NCBI GenBank assembly: GCA_026119935.1
Contig: JALRMH010000002.1
Coordinates: 186,001-250,000, forward strand
Direction: 5' to 3'
DNA: 64,000 nt
Source of the DNA: Endothia cerciana
Lineage: Eukaryota; Ascomycota; Sordariomycetes; Diaporthales; Cryphonectriaceae
The notes beneath the pieces were generated by a model. The model ran no database searches. It saw only the letters and a program-made list of their open reading frames with translations, and was not told where the DNA came from. The position numbers and the translations under genes are program-made. This document shows, one piece after another, positions 35,174-47,857 of the stretch; position 1 is the first letter of the stretch; each line of letters opens with the position of its first letter.

Positions 35174-37441
35174 ATGACGCAGTACGAGACAATGGCGTCA
35201 GCGATGGAACCCCAGGCGACGACCCTTGCTGCCGACTCGGCGTTAGCAGGATCGAGACGCCCCGCCAACCCGCACCGCAACATACGGGCTCCGCCCACCA
35301 CCCCGTTCCTGGCGGAATCAGACGACGGCCACCACCATAACACCATGACAGGGTCCTCCGCCTCCTCCTCCTCATCGCCCGCGGCGCTGGACGTTCTCGT
35401 CCTGACGTTCAACTGCGGCAAGGCCGTGATTGATGTGCCTGTCTTCGCGACGCACCTGCGCGGGGCGCTGCTACAGAGGGGCCGGCCGGGGAGGAGGGGA
35501 TCGGGCAGCACGCCTGGCGAGGCCGAGGAGGTCCTGGGTGTTGAGGCTGGGTATGATGGGCAGGAGGAGCAGGAGGCACCTGCGTTGCCGGATCTGGTGG
35601 TTCTGTGAGTGGCTCGACGCGACCATCCGCAACCCCATTATTCGTGAGGATGTCTGCTGAGTAGCTGCCCTGCCCCGGATGCACAGCTCCCTCCAGGAGA
35701 TAGCACCCCTCACGTATGGCTACCTAGGCGGGCAGTTCCTCGCCCCCTACATGAACCCTTTCAAGGAAGCCCTGAACCTCGCGGCCCTCGACCTCCTTGG
35801 ACAACGACAGGAACGACCGCCGTCGTCGTCGTCGTCATCGTCCTCCTCCTCTCCCTCGTCAGTCAATCCCAATACCACCGATAACAGCGGCAGGTCTACT
35901 CCCCGGCGGCAACCCCTCACCCGGTCCAGGTCGGCCCTCTCGAACATCTTCCGCAGGCAGCCTGACTCCCCCTACAAGCTGGTCGAAGCGCGCAACGTCG
36001 GTATGACCGCCGTTATGCTGTTTGCCCGCCGGCCCGAGGCCATTTCCCGGGTAGAGAGTGCTGAGTGCGCATTTGGGATTGCGAATATGGGGAACAAGGG
36101 CGCAATTGCTCTGAGGGTGTCGTACGTCGGGGAGGACGAGGACAGGGCTGGGCGTGTGGATGGGCCGGCTGAGAGCGGCGGCCGGGGGACGAGGGTGGCC
36201 GAGGTCACGTTTGTGGCGACGCATCTGGCTGCGATGGAGTACAACCTGAGGAGGAGGAATGCCAATTGGGCGAGGTAAGCATCATCCTGATATCCCCTTC
36301 CTACAGAGAGCGGAAAGGAGAGAAGCTTGTTGCTCAGTTGGCGGCCAGAGGCTGTCCCGAGCCTCACTTTTTGGTCACCGGCCCATCATTTGAGCCTCCC
36401 TATACTAACTACTATTCTAGTATTTGCTCCTCTTGTCTTTTCGAGGATCCGAAGAAGACGATACCAGAGGAGTACCGGTCTGATGCGCCTGGTGCTAAGA
36501 ACACCATCGAGGCATCGACACACTCGTCGTCTACTAAATCAGACGCCAAACAGACGGACGGCGGTGAAGATATCCCATCAGAGACCGAGGAGGAGCGAGA
36601 TGCTCTTCTCGCGCGGCGCCAGAATGATGAGTCCATGCCGCCCGAGTACGCGGCCCACCTGCACGACATCAGCATATTCAAGCCAGGCAGTCACCTTTTC
36701 GTGGCCGGAGATCTGAACTACCGCATCTCAACAACCACGCCCCCCGCCCTGGCAACCTTCCCGACCCTGGAGACCTACATGGATTTCTTTGAGCGCGACC
36801 AGCTCACGCAGGAGAAGAGAGGAGGAAGAACACTCCACGGCCTGTCAGAGGCGCCCGTCGAATTCCCGCCCACTTACAAGATCAAGCATCTGAGCCCCGG
36901 CAAGGCTGCGGAAGCCATCAACAAGCAGGAGCTTGAGGCGGCTCGGGAAGAGGGCCGTGAGGACGAGGTCGTGCCGTGGAGGTGGGCGGCTCACCGATGG
37001 CCAGGCTGGTGTGACCGGGTTCTCTTCCTCGACATACCAGATTGGGTCAAGGAGCGGTACTCGCACGGCCATGAAGGTGGCTCCTCGAAGCCGGTCCCGG
37101 AGATCAAGGTCCAAGCCTACAGCTCCCTCCCGGCGATGATAACGTCAGACCACCAGCCTGTCTTCCTGAGGGCCTCGGTGCCACTCCTGCCCCCAGGAGA
37201 GCTTGTGCCAAAGATGCCGCACACGGCCGACATGTCACCCCGCGACCTAGAGGACCCTCGTTTCAAGCTGCCAGTCCCGATCGACACGGGCGCCTTCGCC
37301 CGCCGTGCAGCGGCTCGGAAGAGGGAGGTCTACACGGGCATGACGGCTCTATTCTTCTCTACTAGGGAGGGCGCGATCGTCATGGCTGCTGTCGTAGGGC
37401 TGGGTCTCTGGTCGTGGTGGTTGTATCAGGGTTTCGTTTAG
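35174..37441 (+). CDS. INP54: Tail-anchored inositol-polyphosphate 5-phosphatase (Inp54-like)
   Basis: Exons 35174-35604, 35687-36274 and 36421-37441 encode 679 aa. Intron 2 contains a perfect TACTAAC. The single IPPc domain shows LDVLVLTFNCGK, LPDLVVLSLQEI (rebuilt across intron 1), NMGNKGAIALRV, FVATHLAAMEYNL, GDLNYR (436-441), WCDRVL (536-541) and SDHQPV (582-587); all catalytic motifs are intact. It is expected to remove the 5-phosphate of PI(4,5)P2. Residues about 657-679 form a hydrophobic C-terminal helix with two or three residues after it, so the enzyme is predicted to be tail-anchored, as yeast Inp54 is in the ER. Two disordered inserts (a Ser run after about residue 200, and an acidic/Ser region near 360-400) make it much longer than yeast Inp54. 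A second in-frame ATG lies six codons downstream. Confidence 0.88.
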
Positions 37442-38680
37442 GGGAAGGTTGGGTCCAGGAGTACCTAGGATGGTGCCTTGGGGCTGGTGCGTGGTGGATG
37501 GGCGGCTGCTTTTACCCTCGAGGTTCGGATTTTGAACTTCGCGAGCACGGTTACGGAAAACACGGTGTGGGTGCGGAGGGTGGGTGGTAAAGAAAACAAA
37601 AGAAAAGAAAAGAAAGAAAACGGATGGGCTCGTCATACATCCAGATACCCATTAGGAGACAGAAGTGAGGGGTCAGAGATGGGGAGATGGGACGTATCCT
37701 GACAACGAATACACCGCTGCGATCATCTTGCGATAAACGTAACTGTCCGATAGGAGTGCCGTGACGGTAGAACATTAATTCCTCCCCCCCCCCCCTCCCG
37801 CGAGAGCGCGAGCACAAGAATTTATTACAGCCCTGAAATGGCTGGTGAGACGGGCTGCCATATGGGGGTGAACTGTAGAGCTCTGGTAGGTAGGATGGGT
37901 GAAGGCAGTAGGGATGGATGTATTTAGTGGTGATGAGATCTCATATTTCACATCATCATTCCAGATGAACAGGCTACATCGACACATCAGCAGCCCTCAT
38001 CGGGGGGGACCCATTCAGGTGTTGACACACATGACGCACCGGCCCCCCCCCCCCCAAACCCCTTTCTCCGCCCTCGTCATGTTCGTCATCATCACCTTGG
38101 TGTGTTATCAGGAGGAAACCCCCTCCTCCTCATCATCATCCCGAGGAGATTCTACTCCAGGTAGGAGGGAGCCAGCTGCTGGGTCGATATCCCGTTTCCT
38201 TCTCTTGGTTTCGGGGGGGGGGGGGTTTTGTTGTGCCTTTCCCCCCGCCCCCCCCCCCCTCCGGTTCCCTCTTGAGAAAAGCTAGCCACGTGGATGTTCG
38301 CTTGATACCTGTTGATCCAGATGCTCCGGCCCCCACCGATAAGTAAATAAAAAAAAAGAGAAAAGGAAGGAAGGGAAGGGGGGAAGTGGGGTAGGAATGC
38401 TTATAATACATATATAGATGGCGGATGTAAGTGATGATGATAATGATGGTTGGCGGTGATGAATGATGAGGGTGATAATCAGGATGATGATGATGATGGT
38501 ATCATCATTGGTTGGTTCGTTAGACTCGTGCTTCGATGATGACGCTCACTCGGTTTGTCTGCTTGCCCACTCCCGATGTGTCCACGGCGCTCTCGTACTC
38601 GTGATGCTGTGCTGTTGCTGAAAAACCACCCCGCCCACTTTCTCTGGGGGGGAATCCCCCCTCCGCCGGCAGGGGGCCGT
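37442..38680. other. Convergent 3' spacer, repeat-rich
   Basis: Between two convergent stops. It contains C/G homopolymer tracts (for example 38213-38225), TCA/GAT trinucleotide repeats near 38130 and 38420-38500, and purine-rich runs. No gene. Confidence 0.5.
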
Positions 38681-40315
38681 TCAGAAGTCCTTGAAGTAGC
38701 TCTCGTACTCGGCCCGCAGCTCTTCCGTGTACTCGCCGTGGCCTACGTCCTCCTCGGAGTAGATGTCGAAACACTGGGCGTCGCCGGGGTAGCGGACGGG
38801 CGGGATGATGGGGCCGGGGTACCTGCGGTGGTAGACGGCGTCCCAGTCGACGCTGCGGAAGAAGGCGTGCGTCTTGACGCGCCGCGCGCCGCCCTGGACG
38901 TTGCCGAGCCGGCGGGACCGGTCGACCGTGCAGAAGGACCGGATGATGTCCTTGGCCTCGGGGGAGAGCTCGGGCTCCAGGGGGAAGACGACGGGCTTCT
39001 CGACGATCCTGAGGGGCACATGCCTTTTTATCAGTTGAGATCTCCTTTTTCTCCTAATTTTTTATTTTATTTTATGATGCTTTCCTTTTTTTTTTTTTTT
39101 TTTTTTTTTTTCTTTCTCTTTCTCTCTTCCTCCTGCCTTCCTTGTAGCCGCAGGGACGGGGTGGAAAGGGAGGGAGGGAGGGAGGGAGGCAGAGGGGATC
39201 ACTTACTGTTTATAGATCTCGATGGGGTTCTGGTGCCAGAACGGTGGGTAGCCCGTCAGGAACTCGTAGATCAGGATGCCCAGCGCCCACCAGTCCACTG
39301 CGGTCGTGTGGCCCTTGTTGTGTATCACCTCGGGCGCGAGGTACTCGGGCGTGCCGCACAGCGTGTACGTCTCTGTCGAGCCGTCCCTGCCGCCGAGCCT
39401 CTTGGCGAAGCCGAAGTCCACCAGGCGTATGTGGCCCTCGGCGTCCAGGAGCAGGTTCTCGGGCTTGAGGTCGCGGTAGGCCACGCCGCCCTGCTGCTCG
39501 TGCAGGTACTCGAGGACCAGGACGATCTCGGCGGCGTAGAAGCGCGCCGTGCCCTCGTCGAAGCGCCGGAACTTGCGCAGGTAGGAGAAGAGCTCGCCGC
39601 CGGGGACGTAGTCGAGGAGGAGGTAGAGGAAGTCGCTGTCGGTGAAGGAGGCGCAGAGGTTGGTGATGAAGGGGTGCCCGCTGACGTCGGCGAGCACCTC
39701 GCGCTCGTGCCGGACGTGGTCGATCTGCTTGAGCTTGATCACTGTCGGGCGCACGGCGTACGCCACGGGTAAGCCAAAGGTTGTCCTCCCGCCCGCGACC
39801 GGTGTGTAACGCGAAGGGGTGTGGGGGGGGAGGGGAAGGGGGAGGGGGTGGGCGATGCGGGTGGTACACGAACCTTCCGACTTGCGTAATATCTTAAGCG
39901 CAAACACCTTGTTCTGCTCGGCCTCGGTCTGCGGGTCCGCCAGCCTCACGAGGCATACCCGCGCGAAGGTACCTTTTCCTCTCCGGAGTCAGCCGGTCGG
40001 GTTCCTCTTTTCTCTTCTTCATCATCACCTGTGGGGATGGATGAACCGTGCGACCGGCACAGGCCTGCTCTTGGAAGGGGGGGCGGGGCGCTACCTACCC
40101 GTCCCGAGTGTGCGCACCCTCACAAAGTCGTCCATATTCGGCTTGCGCGACATCCTGGAGACGTCGCGGGGCGTGGCCCCGTTGACGACCACACCGTTCG
40201 TCAACGGCGGCTTGTCCAGGCTCCGGCCTGTTGCTCCTCCTCCTCCTCCTCCTCCTCCTCCTCCTCCCGTGTGGTTGACCGTCGCCGGGGCCTGGTGGGC
40301 CACTGTCGCCGCCAT
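38681..40315 (-). CDS. pkaB: PKA catalytic subunit, PkaB/CPK2 type
   Basis: Exons 40315-40099, 39972-39874, 39741-39207 and 39008-38681 encode 392 aa; introns are 126, 132 and 198 nt. It is a cAMP-dependent AGC kinase. The loop reads [11 protein letters not shown] (rebuilt across intron 1), lysine K99 in [14 protein letters not shown] (D196), DFG (D214) and activation loop [10 protein letters not shown] (T232 the expected phosphosite). The C-terminus ends FKDF, the PIF-type motif of PKA. GTGTFARV and [13 protein letters not shown] place it with the second fungal PKA (A. nidulans PkaB, Magnaporthe CPK2) rather than the main PkaA. The N-terminus has an 11-Gly run from a GGA repeat. Intron 1 ends in AAG, an uncommon acceptor; intron 2 is stop-free and 3n long; intron 3 carries a 26-nt T/A homopolymer. 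Confidence 0.92.
39086..39111. repeat. Homopolymer T tract in PKA intron 3
   Basis: A 26-nt T run (A on the coding strand) within the intron, next to CT-rich and GGGA repeats. Confidence 0.9.
40234..40267. repeat. (CTC/GAG)n repeat encoding poly-Gly in the PKA N-terminus
   Basis: About 11 trinucleotide units within exon 1 of the PKA gene, translated as Gly on the minus strand. Length is likely polymorphic. Confidence 0.85.
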
Positions 40316-43233
40316 CTTGGTTGGGAGGTGGGAGGGGAGCGGGGGACAAGAAGAGGGAGTCGTGAGAAGGGGAGTCGCGCGCCGGGTCTCGTGGCCACCT
40401 TACCTTGGTCGAGGTTCGGGGAGTCCTCCGACCGGTGTGACGACCTCTCTTGGGGGGGGGGGGGGGCGCGGCGTGGAACGGCCGACGAGTAGGGATGCCG
40501 GGGATATGGAACGTCGTGCGCCTGTCGTATCCGTAGCTCTGGGGCCGAGTTCACAAGCAGAACCCCGTCTCCCGGAGGCCAAGGGGCTCGTTCGAGTCCC
40601 GGGTCTGGACTAATAGCGATAGGGAGTGACGGGCTGGGCAGGACGTCCGGGCGGTGACGCCGAGTCGTTCGGTCAGCGCTGAGAGGGCTGGAGATGATGA
40701 TCTATCCTTGGGCGGGTGGCTCTTTCTGGTCGGCACCAAGGCGGCAGGACTCGTCCGTCCTTTTATATTACCACCGGGGTCGCTTCAATCGGCACTGCCT
40801 GTGGCGATATGTCTTTTGTTTTCCTGGGCGTGAGAGATGAGACGGAGGGAGGGAGAGGAACAATCGGTAAGGGATCCGGCGAACGTGGGGAGGTGGGTGG
40901 GGTGGGTGAGACGGTGGGTTCGCCCAGGAATGCAGAATCTACCATGTAGGCTAATGCAAGTGATACAAGAGAGCCCGGATCCTTTACGGCGGCTGGGTGT
41001 GTCCTGGACGTATTGGGCAGCTGGAATGGGGGGAGGGGGTGGTTCTCGACTCTCCTGTCGCGTCTCTGCTTTTGCCTGGCGGTCTCTGTACAACCCAGGG
41101 CCCGAAGCTGATATGTCGAGGGTGCCGCTGAGGGGGGGGGGGGAGGCGCTTAAAGACAAGCATAAATGAGGATATGCGCCGAGAACGAGGTGTGATCGAG
41201 TCAAAGGGGCACGCATGGGAGCTTTTGAGGCTCGACCAGTGGAGGATATTGCCTTTTTGACGTCACCTTTTTTTCCTTTTTTCCTTTTCTTGCGAGGCAG
41301 ACCTCCCCCAACCTAATCAAGCGTGGGGGAGGGGGGCGGAGGGGGGCGGAGGGGGGTGGAGGGTGAGATGGTAATCACACGAAGACCGCTGCTGGTCTTT
41401 TCGTCCGCAAAGATCTTGGAGCCGAACTTTGTTTTTGCTGATATGTGGAGCTTTGCCCGCCTGCAGCGCCATCATCGAGCGGCGGGTGTTCGAGGATACC
41501 GTGTCTGCTGTGGTACTTACTACTGTACCGTGGAACTGTGCCGCGGTCACGAGAAGCCTATCGCGGTCGAGACGGGGAGATATGCAAGCATGGCTAGCTA
41601 GCCAGGGGTTCTCGAGAGATCTGGCTGAATCTCGAATGCCTGAGTACACCCCAGCCCGCCACGAGGTCTCTTCCGACCCCCCCAATACGGGCCCCCTTTC
41701 TTTGGGGGAATCGGCCGATAGGTGCTGTGGTGTCCGGGCCTCACCCCCCTCCCCTCCCTCTTATCACTCTCCCTTGCCTCCCCCCCCCCCCCCGGGATGC
41801 TGGCCTGGCCTTCGCTGGCTGCTGTTTTGCGTGTTGACCACTTGCTGTCTCCCCGAGAATTTGTGAGCCTCAGCCGCGTCTTCGAGCCCTCTCGTGCCGG
41901 CTGTGAAGACAACCTCAACGTTGCATCCATGTCGCAGGAGCAGAGGAATGGGGCCGAACAGGCCCGAGCGCGAGAGACGCCACTGATGGCCCGGAGCTGA
42001 CGAATGATCCGACGTCTCGGCAGTCAGACTTGCGACCTGACAGGTTCCCGTCTGTTTGGTCGTCTCTCCCCACCCTCCCCTTTGCCAGCCCACCTCGACG
42101 GAATTGGCCGTCCTGGCGGAGAGCTGGCCGCGATGTGACTCGGGGCGGCTGTCACATCCAGCATTGCTGGCTGGCTCAAGCCAGGACCATGTAGGGAGAC
42201 GACCCGTACATAGCAGTGAGCAACCTCCGGACGTCGTACCCGACCTGTTGGCATGTGCGGTACCGCTATGGCCCGCTGGAGGACACACGCGGCTGGGCGC
42301 CCCGTGTGCTGCTGCGCTATGGGATCTGTTATGTACTGCGAGGCGCTAACCTTGTTGCTCCTGGGTGCGCCGCCGGCCGCCAGGTGACAGCTGGGCCACA
42401 CACGGGCACAGTGCTTCGTGCGGAGGAAACCGAGCTGTTCCGGGCAGGGCAGTGTCGTGCACTGAATCCCAACCGGCGGCATCGGATGGCGGTTAGCAAT
42501 CCCCTGGCCCTCCACAACGCACCCCCCCCCCCCACCCTTCCCACGCTGGGTTGAACATTCCAATTTGACCATCTATCTATCAGTATGTCAAGGCGTTTTT
42601 GGTGAGACGCCGACATTATGCGGGGGACGGTGCGTGAGGCCCTGGAGAGGAGGGGAGCTAGTAGAGGCCAGGCGCAGGGGGGTGTGGCTACAGGATGAGG
42701 CGTAATGGGGAGCATGATCAGGATGCGAGGCCGGGAATTGGGCGGTATGAGGTGCCACTGGGCTGGGTGTGGTGCCAAGGGGTGTGCTTACATACTGCAC
42801 TCACTCACCCACTCACTCACTCACTGCCCGTGTCGCCTGGTCCCCTCCTCCAGCTCGAACCCCTAATCCCTTCCCCCACCCGCTAAGGCTGCCGCCACCC
42901 ACTTCAGCCTCCATCAGATACTATCTAGCATGTGCTGAGCCCAGACGACAACCATCACCAGCCATCACCACGGCCGCCCACGTTGGAAATTTCGAAACCT
43001 CTGCGGTCGAAGGATCTCCCTCCCTCCCTCCCTCCCTCCAAAGGCGGAACGACCCCTCGTCCGATCAGATCTGTGGAATGCCCTAGCTAGCTCTGTGCCA
43101 CCGCCCAGAGCCAGCGCCCCCCCCCCCTCCCGGCGAGCCTCCCTTTGGTCGTCCTCACGATCACCACAACGGCCGTCACGATCGGCTGTCGGAACATCGA
43201 GGGCGCGTTGACGCCCCGGGGCCTGCAGCCACG
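40316..43233. other. 2.9-kb divergent promoter region (PKA and RabGAP)
   Basis: Between two divergent starts. It is full of poly-G/poly-C tracts (40452-40466, 41780s, 42520s, 43110s), GGAGGGGGGC repeats near 41330, and a CCCT repeat near 43015. No credible gene; frames at 41722-42000, 42024-42572 and 42216-42554 are overlapping shadows. Confidence 0.45.
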
Positions 43234-43705
43234 ATGTTCAACCTCTCGAGCTTCGTCCAGAAGGCCCAGCAGCTGCTGGACCCCATGCAGGGCCTGAACC
43301 TGTCCGACTCGGACCGGAACCCCTCCAAGGCCACCCTCTTCCAGAACCAGTTCCGGCTCCCCTCCTCCCAGCATCCCCTGTACGAGATCAACGCCGAGCT
43401 CACCGTCCCGCCGTCCAACGCCACGCAGGGCGGCAAGAACGATGCGGGCTACCACTACGCCGGCAAGCTGCACCTCTCGGAGGCCTACATGTGCTTCTCC
43501 ACCACGCCCTCGAGCTTCATGTCCTCGGCCAGCAACTCGACCTCGATGGTATACACCGGACAGACACACGGCGGCGGCCCGGGCGGCAACGGCTTCACCT
43601 TTCCCCTCTGCTCCATCCGCAGGGTTGAGCGGCTACACAGCCAGAACTTCCAGGTAAGCATCCGCCCCGGGGGGTCGGGGGGGGGGGGGGCGCCCGTCCC
43701 GCCAG

Positions 43706-43736
<31 letters not shown>

Positions 43737-46700
43737 CGCCGTGGGTGCTGACGCCTGGTGCAGTTCGCCCTAGCTATCACGACGTGGAACGGCCTGACCC
43801 AGAACACCGGAAAGGACAAGGACAAAGACCCTCCAAAGGACAGCAAGGACGTGAGGGAGCAGCGCATCACCATCACCCTCGCCGGCACCCGTCAGTCGTG
43901 CGAGCGGTTCTGCGACGGCCTGAAGAAGGGGCTCCGCGCCGGCGTCGGCAGCGTCGGGAGGCTGAAGAAGGTCATCGCCGAGTGCTACTCCGAGTACCTC
44001 CTGCGCGCGGAGGACCAGAAGGAGAAGACCCCGCCGGACGCGGGGCTTGGCATGGTGTTCCGCTACCCAGGGGACCCGAAGAAGCTCCGAGACAGGGCCA
44101 AGATGCGGCTCTGGGCCGAGTACCTGCGGGACAATGGCAGGAACATGAACCTGATCCGGCAACCCACCTTCCACAAACTGATCCGGGTCGGCCTGCCGAA
44201 CAGGCTCAGGGGCGAGATATGGGAGCTGACGTCCGGCTCCCTGTACCTGCGCCTCGAGAACCCGACGTTGTACAGCGACACCCTGAACAAGTACGAGGGG
44301 CAGGAGTCCCTCGCCATCGACGAGATCGAGAAGGATCTCAACCGGAGCCTTCCCGAGTACCCTGGGTTCCAGAGCGAGGAGGGCATCGGCCGCCTGCGCC
44401 GCGTTCTCACGGCCTACAGCTGGGTGAACGCCGACGTCGGCTACTGTCAGGCCATGAACATCGTCGTGGCGGCCCTTTTGATATACATGTCGGAGACGCA
44501 GGCATTCTTCCTCCTCTCGGCACTGTGCGACCGGCTGGTTCCCGGATACTACTCGACGACCATGTACGGTACCCTGCTGGACCAAAAGGTCTTCGAGGGC
44601 CTGGTCGAGAAGACCATGCCTGTCCTGTGGGAACATCTGGTCAAGAGCGACGTGCAGTTGTCCGTGGTCTCGCTTCCGTGGTTCCTCTCTCTGTACATCA
44701 ACTCGATGCCACTGGTCTTTGCGTTTCGGGTTCTCGATGTCTTCTTTGTGGAGGGCCCGAAGGTTCTCTTCCAGGTCGGCCTGGCGATATTACGCATCAA
44801 CGGCGAGGAGCTGCTGGACTCGACGGACGACGGCGCCTTCATCTCGGTCCTGAAGTCATACTTCTCGCGCCTGGACGAGTCGGCACACCCCAGGTCGGAG
44901 AACCCCAAGCTGCGAGCCGTGACGCGGTTCCAGGAGCTCATGGTGGTGGCCTTCAAGGAGTTCTCACAGGTCACGCACAGCACCATCACCGACCTGCGGC
45001 TGAAGAACAAGGACGCCGTTCTCAATAACATCGAGAACTTCGCCAAGAGGACGGCCATCCGGAACCTCGGCCCCGACTCCAAGATCATGAGCACGGAGGA
45101 GCTGGGTGCCCTATATGACAGGTTCTTTGGTGTCCTGTACGAGCGCCAGCAACGCAGCCACCTGCTGCAGCAGGAGCAGCAGCGGAGGGCCAAGGCTGGC
45201 CGGCCGAGACTCGGGGACAGCCAGCACGAGGAGAAGGTGGAGAAGGGCAGGGCAGGACTCGGGGCCCCGAGCACTTCTGAGATGGACTATGATGCGTTCC
45301 GTGAATTCTTGGCCGGCATGTCGAAGTGGGCAGTCTCCGATTCGCCGACCACCCCGCGTCGGAATACGTTCTCGGAAAAGGATAAGCAGGCTTATTACAG
45401 CAGCACGAAAAGGGCAGATGTGTACAGCGGGCCGTGGGGCGATGGGCCAGAGCCGGCAGAACACGAGTTCCTGCAGCGCCTGTTCAAGCACTGGGACCAG
45501 GGAGGCAAGGGCCAGATCACACTGCAGGACGTCGTATCGGGGATGGCCGGGATCAAGGGCAAGCGGGACATCATGGGCACCATCACTTACTTCTTCGAAC
45601 TGTACGACGACAATGGGGACGGCAAGGTCGACCGCGAGGGCATTCTCCGCATATCAGAAGCACTACTGTTCCTCTCCCGTCGGGGTCTGGAAGGCACCCT
45701 CAGCCCTTCGGCTTCGCGGTCGGGGCTGAATGGACCCCAGGAGCCCAGCCCGACCCTGCACAGCCCGGATGGCGCGATGCAGGGCGCGTCTATTAACGAG
45801 AGGTTCCTCAGCAGCATCAGCGCCTTCATCCAGCGGTGTTTTGAGTATGCGGATCCCGACCATCCCAACAACAAAGACACGGATGAAAAAGTGGGCGGCG
45901 GGGGGCCTGCTGACAACAGTGCCTTCACGATCGGGGACGAGGAGGACGAGGAGGACGAGGAGGACGAGGATGACGAGGAGGACCTTCTAGACCTCAAGGA
46001 GGATACGCCAGAGGGGGACGGCCCGCAGGAGATGCCAAGGGAGTCAAACATCCCGCCAGCGATCAACATCATCAACCCCAACAGTGCCACGGCAGGTACC
46101 GGAGGCCAGCGCAGCGTGTCCAAGGCACAGTCCGAGGCCGCCAATGTGGCTCTCGACCCCTCCAACCCCCTCCACATGACCCTTCCTACGTTCCGGATGG
46201 TCGTACTGGCCGACGAGCTCCTCGAGCAGTTCTTCGAGTCGAGCTTCCCCGCCTCCTTCCACATCATCGAGGGCCTGGCCGTGCCCAGCACCCCATCATC
46301 AAACCTGACGACCTTCTCCGGCCTTGGGCAGTCTGCAGGACGTGCTGCAGCGGCAGCAATGGGCGGCCCGTCAGCGGCGGCAGGGGGCCAGCGCGGCCTC
46401 CGGGGCGTGTTGGACGGCATAGTGACAGATGGCATGCGGGTGGCGGCCGAGGTCAGGAGGCGCATGGAGGAGGCCCAGAAGGAGCTGGAGAAGAATGCGG
46501 TACCCGGACAGAGACAATCGCACGACGACGAGGAGGACGACGAGGATGGCGATGTGGATATCCATCAGCTCACTCGCACGTCGAGCAAGAAGGATGCAGA
46601 CGGCAGGAGCGTGCGCAGCGTCAGGATTGAAGACCGGATGCTTCTTGAGGGCGCAGACGCCGAAGCCGGGGGCAACGGGCAGGGCAGGGCCGAGGGCGAA

Positions 46701-46805
46701 GCTGGTGCCGGCCCTGCGGCCAACCTGGACGCCGAGGCCCGGCGGAGGAGCGTGGTCGAGAGCGAGGTGGCCTCCGCGACGAGGACGGTGGAGTTTGAGG
46801 GTTGA
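43234..46805 (+). CDS. GYP2: GRAM-TBC-EF-hand RabGAP (Gyp2/Mdr1 class)
   Basis: Exons 43234-43653 and 43764-46805 encode 1153 aa; the 110-nt intron contains TC and TG repeats. The N-terminal ~200 residues form a GRAM-type lipid-binding domain. The TBC domain (about 278-500) starts RVGLPNRLRGEIWELTSG and has the arginine finger in IEKDLNR (R334) and the glutamine finger in GYCQAMN (Q369), so it should stimulate GTP hydrolysis by a Rab (yeast Gyp2 acts on Ypt6). A C-terminal EF-hand pair follows. The loop DDNGDGKVDREG (755-766) has good metal ligands but Gly instead of Glu at position 12. Then come an acidic run (DEEDEEDEEDEDDEED, near 865-882) and a disordered tail. Domain order matches the TBC1D8/9-Gyp2 family, so identity is firm; the target Rab is inferred. 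Confidence 0.92.
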
Positions 46806-47857
46806 AATCTGAGGGCCAGCCACGCCGGGGTTCTCTGTATCTCCCAAAGCGATGGTACTATGGCAAGGGCGGGCTACAGTGAGAGCATGGGATGTGTTGG
46901 GCCTCTGCATTCGTCATGGCATATTGTTTCCCCCACTGCGTTCGTTTCCCTGTTTCAACCGGCATGGGCTAGGTGTGCGGTGATGAGCGTCGTCTAGGAG
47001 ATAACTAGATAGACAGGTCACGGAATCGAGCATCAGACAACGAGACACTCAACCTCAAGCGGCGGCGGCGTCCATGACCTGCCGATGTGGCGCCAGCCAG
47101 CTCAGCCGCCTCACATGGCGAGGCCATACCTGGATTTGGAAACAACGAGGGCGTCGGCCGTGGACCTCACTTGCTGACCACAGCAGCCGTTCCTGGCAAT
47201 TCCTGGGGATCTTGGGTGACGATACTGGCTTGCAGTCCACCCTCCTTCCCATCGGCCAAGGCCGACCGAGACCAGGCTGGTGCTACCGATGCACCTGCCC
47301 TACAGGACGGAAGGCAGTACATGACTGACTTACATCACCGCCGTCACTGCCATCGTGGGCTCCAATACGACCTCGACTCGCGGCTGGCGACTGACCTAGG
47401 GCCAGAGTCGTCACAGAGTCGAGGCTTCTCCCTTCTTCTTCTTATTCTTCTTCTTCTTCAAAGCTGTGGCTGACGACTTCCCCCGCCGCGGCCGCCTTGT
47501 CATTCATCTCAACTTATCAACCTCGCCCTCGATCCCTCTCACACCGAGGCCCCCCCATTCAGGCTCCGGAGCTGACTGCTCACTTCTTGGCTTCAGGGGG
47601 ACTCACTCCTCTCGGCGCTCTCTGGTTGTCATTTTGGACCACTTCAACTCTTCAGAAAGCCGTTATGACCCGGTCGCAAAACTGAACCGCCACAAGTCTA
47701 CAGGTCCCTCGTAGACCTGTCTCACTCCATCATATACGAACGGGAGGCTCGTCCGTCCTCTATCTAAGTCGAACGGGCGATGGCGGAGACAGTCCAACGT
47801 TTCTAGCTCCCTGACTCGACATTTCACTCCCCCTCTCGACGCTGGTACACAAAGAAA
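46806..47857. other. Spacer between RabGAP and GH76 genes
   Basis: About 1 kb without a supported gene. It contains a CTT-rich tract near 47430-47460 and probably the GH76 promoter. Confidence 0.5.

Noticed and set aside
43730..45028. 432-codon second plus frame within the RabGAP gene
   Set aside because: Out-of-frame shadow of a strongly supported TBC gene.
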